In this document: piece after piece, positions 5,071 to 5,160 of the stretch
Layout of the letters: every line of letters begins with the position of its first letter
How positions within the stretch are numbered: position 1 is the first letter of the stretch
DNA from: Clostridia bacterium
GTDB taxonomy: Bacteria; Bacillota; Clostridia; Christensenellales; UBA1242
Reading direction: 5' to 3'
DNA length: 5,160 nucleotides
Assembly: GCA_028704215.1 (NCBI GenBank)
Contig: JAQVLJ010000052.1
Location: forward strand, 1-5,160
Position numbers and translations under genes: made by a program
Notes under the pieces: generated by a model
Databases searched by the model: none
Seen by the model: the letters and a program-made list of their open reading frames with translations, nothing else
What the model was told of the DNA's origin: nothing

Positions 5071-5160
5071 TTATTTGTTACCTTGTTTTAGTGATTGAAT
5101 TGCCATAAATGTATCATTTTCATAGATGTAGCTACCGCTGACAACAATATCAGCGCCTGC
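5071..5160 (-). CDS. rpe: Ribulose-phosphate 3-epimerase, C-terminal 29 residues
   Basis: Only the end is in the window; the rest lies beyond base 5160. The frame reads AGADIVVSGSYIYENDTFMA followed by nine more residues and TAA. This matches the last beta-alpha unit of the TIM-barrel enzyme Rpe, where GADxxVxGSxIF binds the substrate phosphate (GS at residues 9-10 of the fragment). Rpe interconverts D-ribulose 5-phosphate and D-xylulose 5-phosphate in the pentose phosphate pathway. The related hexulose-phosphate synthase and allulose epimerase families share this fold, so with 29 residues the exact enzyme is likely but not certain. The stop is followed at once by the rsmE ATG in the same frame, so the two are surely cotranscribed. 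Confidence 0.8.
   Translation of the reverse strand, partial: AGADIVVSGSYIYENDTFMAIQSLKQGNK

Noticed and set aside
2438..5073. Alternative genetic code, since none of the six visible stop codons is TGA
   Set aside because: The stops are three TAA and three TAG, the sample is small, tryptophan is TGG wherever checked, and no frame contains an internal TGA.

Overview
This AT-rich window carries ordinary bacterial housekeeping genes plus one unrecognised small gene. The standard genetic code fits: tryptophan is TGG wherever I checked it and no coding frame needs TGA. Protein similarity and the order rsmE, mtaB, HIT, rpsU on one strand point to a low-GC member of the Firmicutes, most likely a Clostridia relative. 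That assignment rests on remembered gene order and motif style, not on a search.

Layout. Bases 1-1865 (minus strand) hold the first ~621 codons of a PcrA/UvrD-type DNA helicase that runs off the left edge. Bases 1866-2098 form a very AT-rich divergent intergenic region with promoter-like sequences in both directions, an 18-base inverted repeat and short direct repeats. Bases 2099-2440 (plus strand) encode a 113-residue basic protein I do not recognise. A hairpin with T-runs on both sides (2448-2486) separates it from a convergent minus-strand cluster. In transcription order that cluster is: the tail of rpe (ribulose-phosphate 3-epimerase, 5160-5071), rsmE (16S rRNA m3U1498 methyltransferase), mtaB (tRNA t6A37 methylthiotransferase), a HIT/HinT-type nucleotide hydrolase, and rpsU (ribosomal protein bS21).

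How the genes fit together. rsmE, mtaB and rpsU all act on the translation machinery: 16S rRNA modification in the 30S subunit, tRNA anticodon-loop modification, and a 30S protein. The HIT protein is a common clostridial passenger in this cluster. rpe, rsmE and mtaB abut with no spacer and share one reading frame, each separated from the next by a single stop codon. rpsU can also be transcribed alone from an exact consensus promoter (TTGACA, 17 bases, TATAAT) in the HIT-rpsU gap. The helicase belongs to DNA repair and replication and is a separate transcription unit.

I found no CRISPR array, tRNA, rRNA, insertion sequence, prophage or defence system. The points most worth checking are the divergent regulatory region at 1960-2065, the predicted leaderless helicase mRNA, the in-frame stop/start junctions, and the unrecognised 113-residue gene.
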